Assembly: GCA_949825065.1 (NCBI GenBank)
Contig: OX463846.1
Coordinates: 8,885,366-8,949,365, forward strand
Source of the DNA: Odontocerum albicorne
Lineage: Eukaryota; Arthropoda; Insecta; Trichoptera; Odontoceridae
Direction: 5' to 3'
DNA: 64,000 nt
A program made the position numbers and the translations under genes. The notes beneath the pieces were generated by a model. It saw only the letters and a program-made list of their open reading frames with translations, made no database searches and was not told the DNA's origin. Below are positions 63,370 to 64,000 of this stretch, in pieces. Each line of letters starts with the position of its first letter. Position 1 is the first letter of the stretch.

Positions 63370-64000
63370 AACTATTGAAATTTAAATGTGTTGAACAAAA
63401 TTGAAAAACCGATACATTTTATGAGTTCATTCGTTTGCAATTAAGAAAAAAAAAGTTGCATGTCTGCTGGGAAAGAAATTTACAATAATTAACGATGTTT
63501 TTCTTATCGCATCGGAGAGCAGAGTCGGTTTTATTTAAACATGCACGATTTTCAAATGTAAGAAATAGTGATTTAATTGTAAATGTATTCATTTTGTAAC
63601 CAAATTAATGATTTTCAGTAAATTTATGAGTTAAATATATACGTACGAATGATTTGTTATCTATTGTGAAATGTATTCTTACACATACGTTTTTCCAATC
63701 CAAGAAATAGTAATTTGATATAAAATTCATTATAGAATGAAATTAATTGTTTTTCAAAAACTTATGACATAAAAATAGGCCTGTCTATGAATATTTTTTT
63801 ATCTATTGTGAAAGGCATTTTCATAAATAGAGTACAAAGAGAAAAATCAGTAGAATAAAAAGAATTATGCCCCAATTTTAGTTAGCAAAAAAAACGGATC
63901 TTTCAGACTATGCCGTCATATATATTTTGCTTCCGCCCCATCAATAAACCTTCACACAGAACCTCCTGATTGTATTGTTTTAATATTAAAAATTGAGACT
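63370..64000. other. AT-rich DNA at the window end
   Basis: AAATGTATTCTTACACATAC-like and TGAATGATTTGTTATCTATT-like phrases recur loosely (63590-63810). No gene recognised. Confidence 0.4.

Overview
The window looks like nuclear DNA of an insect (order not determinable by eye). It is strongly AT-rich, has spliced genes with GT-AG introns and arthropod-type TATA/Inr core promoters, and is densely packed with decayed LINE 3' ends, tRNA-derived SINE-like repeats, mariner remnants, MITE-like foldbacks, tandem repeats and two long (TA)n arrays. There are no bacterial-type operons.

Two intact protein-coding genes are convincing. Both are on the + strand, about 42 kb apart, and are clear paralogs encoding secreted, low-complexity structural (probably cuticular) proteins built from PYPV/VPVKVPV repeats. 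Gene 1 (exons 9903-9914 and 10423-11550, 379 aa) and gene 2 (exons 52003-52014 and 56311-57441, 380 aa) share a layout: TATA box, short 5'UTR, a 12-bp coding first exon giving the first four residues of a signal peptide, a phase-0 intron (508 bp versus about 4.3 kb), and one long second exon. Both carry a dibasic KRG motif between an acidic/charged or Ala-rich propeptide-like stretch and a Gly-rich stretch. A third coding feature is a single 99-bp exon on the - strand (58819-58917) matching the C-terminal part of peptidase family M2 (angiotensin-converting-enzyme-like). No other exon of that gene was recognised here.

Layout: 1-9.6 kb, LINE 3' ends, an 81-bp in-frame tandem array, two other tandem arrays and a LINE inserted in a LINE. 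9.8-11.9 kb, gene 1. 12-24.5 kb, AT-rich DNA with a nearly full-length but broken mariner (14449-15736), LINE pieces, a foldback and SINEs. 24.5-38.6 kb, tandem arrays, many LINE C-terminal fragments, two more Tc1/mariner-type remnants, a 159-bp MITE-like element and two unexplained coding-looking ORFs on the - strand. 38.6-51.9 kb, repeats including two 5'-truncated LINEs with target-site duplications and a 12-copy tandem array. 51.9-57.6 kb, gene 2 with both (TA)n arrays in its intron. 57.6-64 kb, the M2 peptidase exon, a SINE split by a MITE, foldback DNA and a LINE.

The most unusual signal is a short motif, TACGAGTA (or its complement TACTCGTA), seen 22 times against a rough composition-based expectation of 2-3. 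In two places an alignable repeat shows the state without it: the motif is a 6-bp gain (CGAG plus a second TA) at a TA dinucleotide. This looks like the excision footprint of a TA-targeting DNA transposon whose ends are not otherwise seen in the window.
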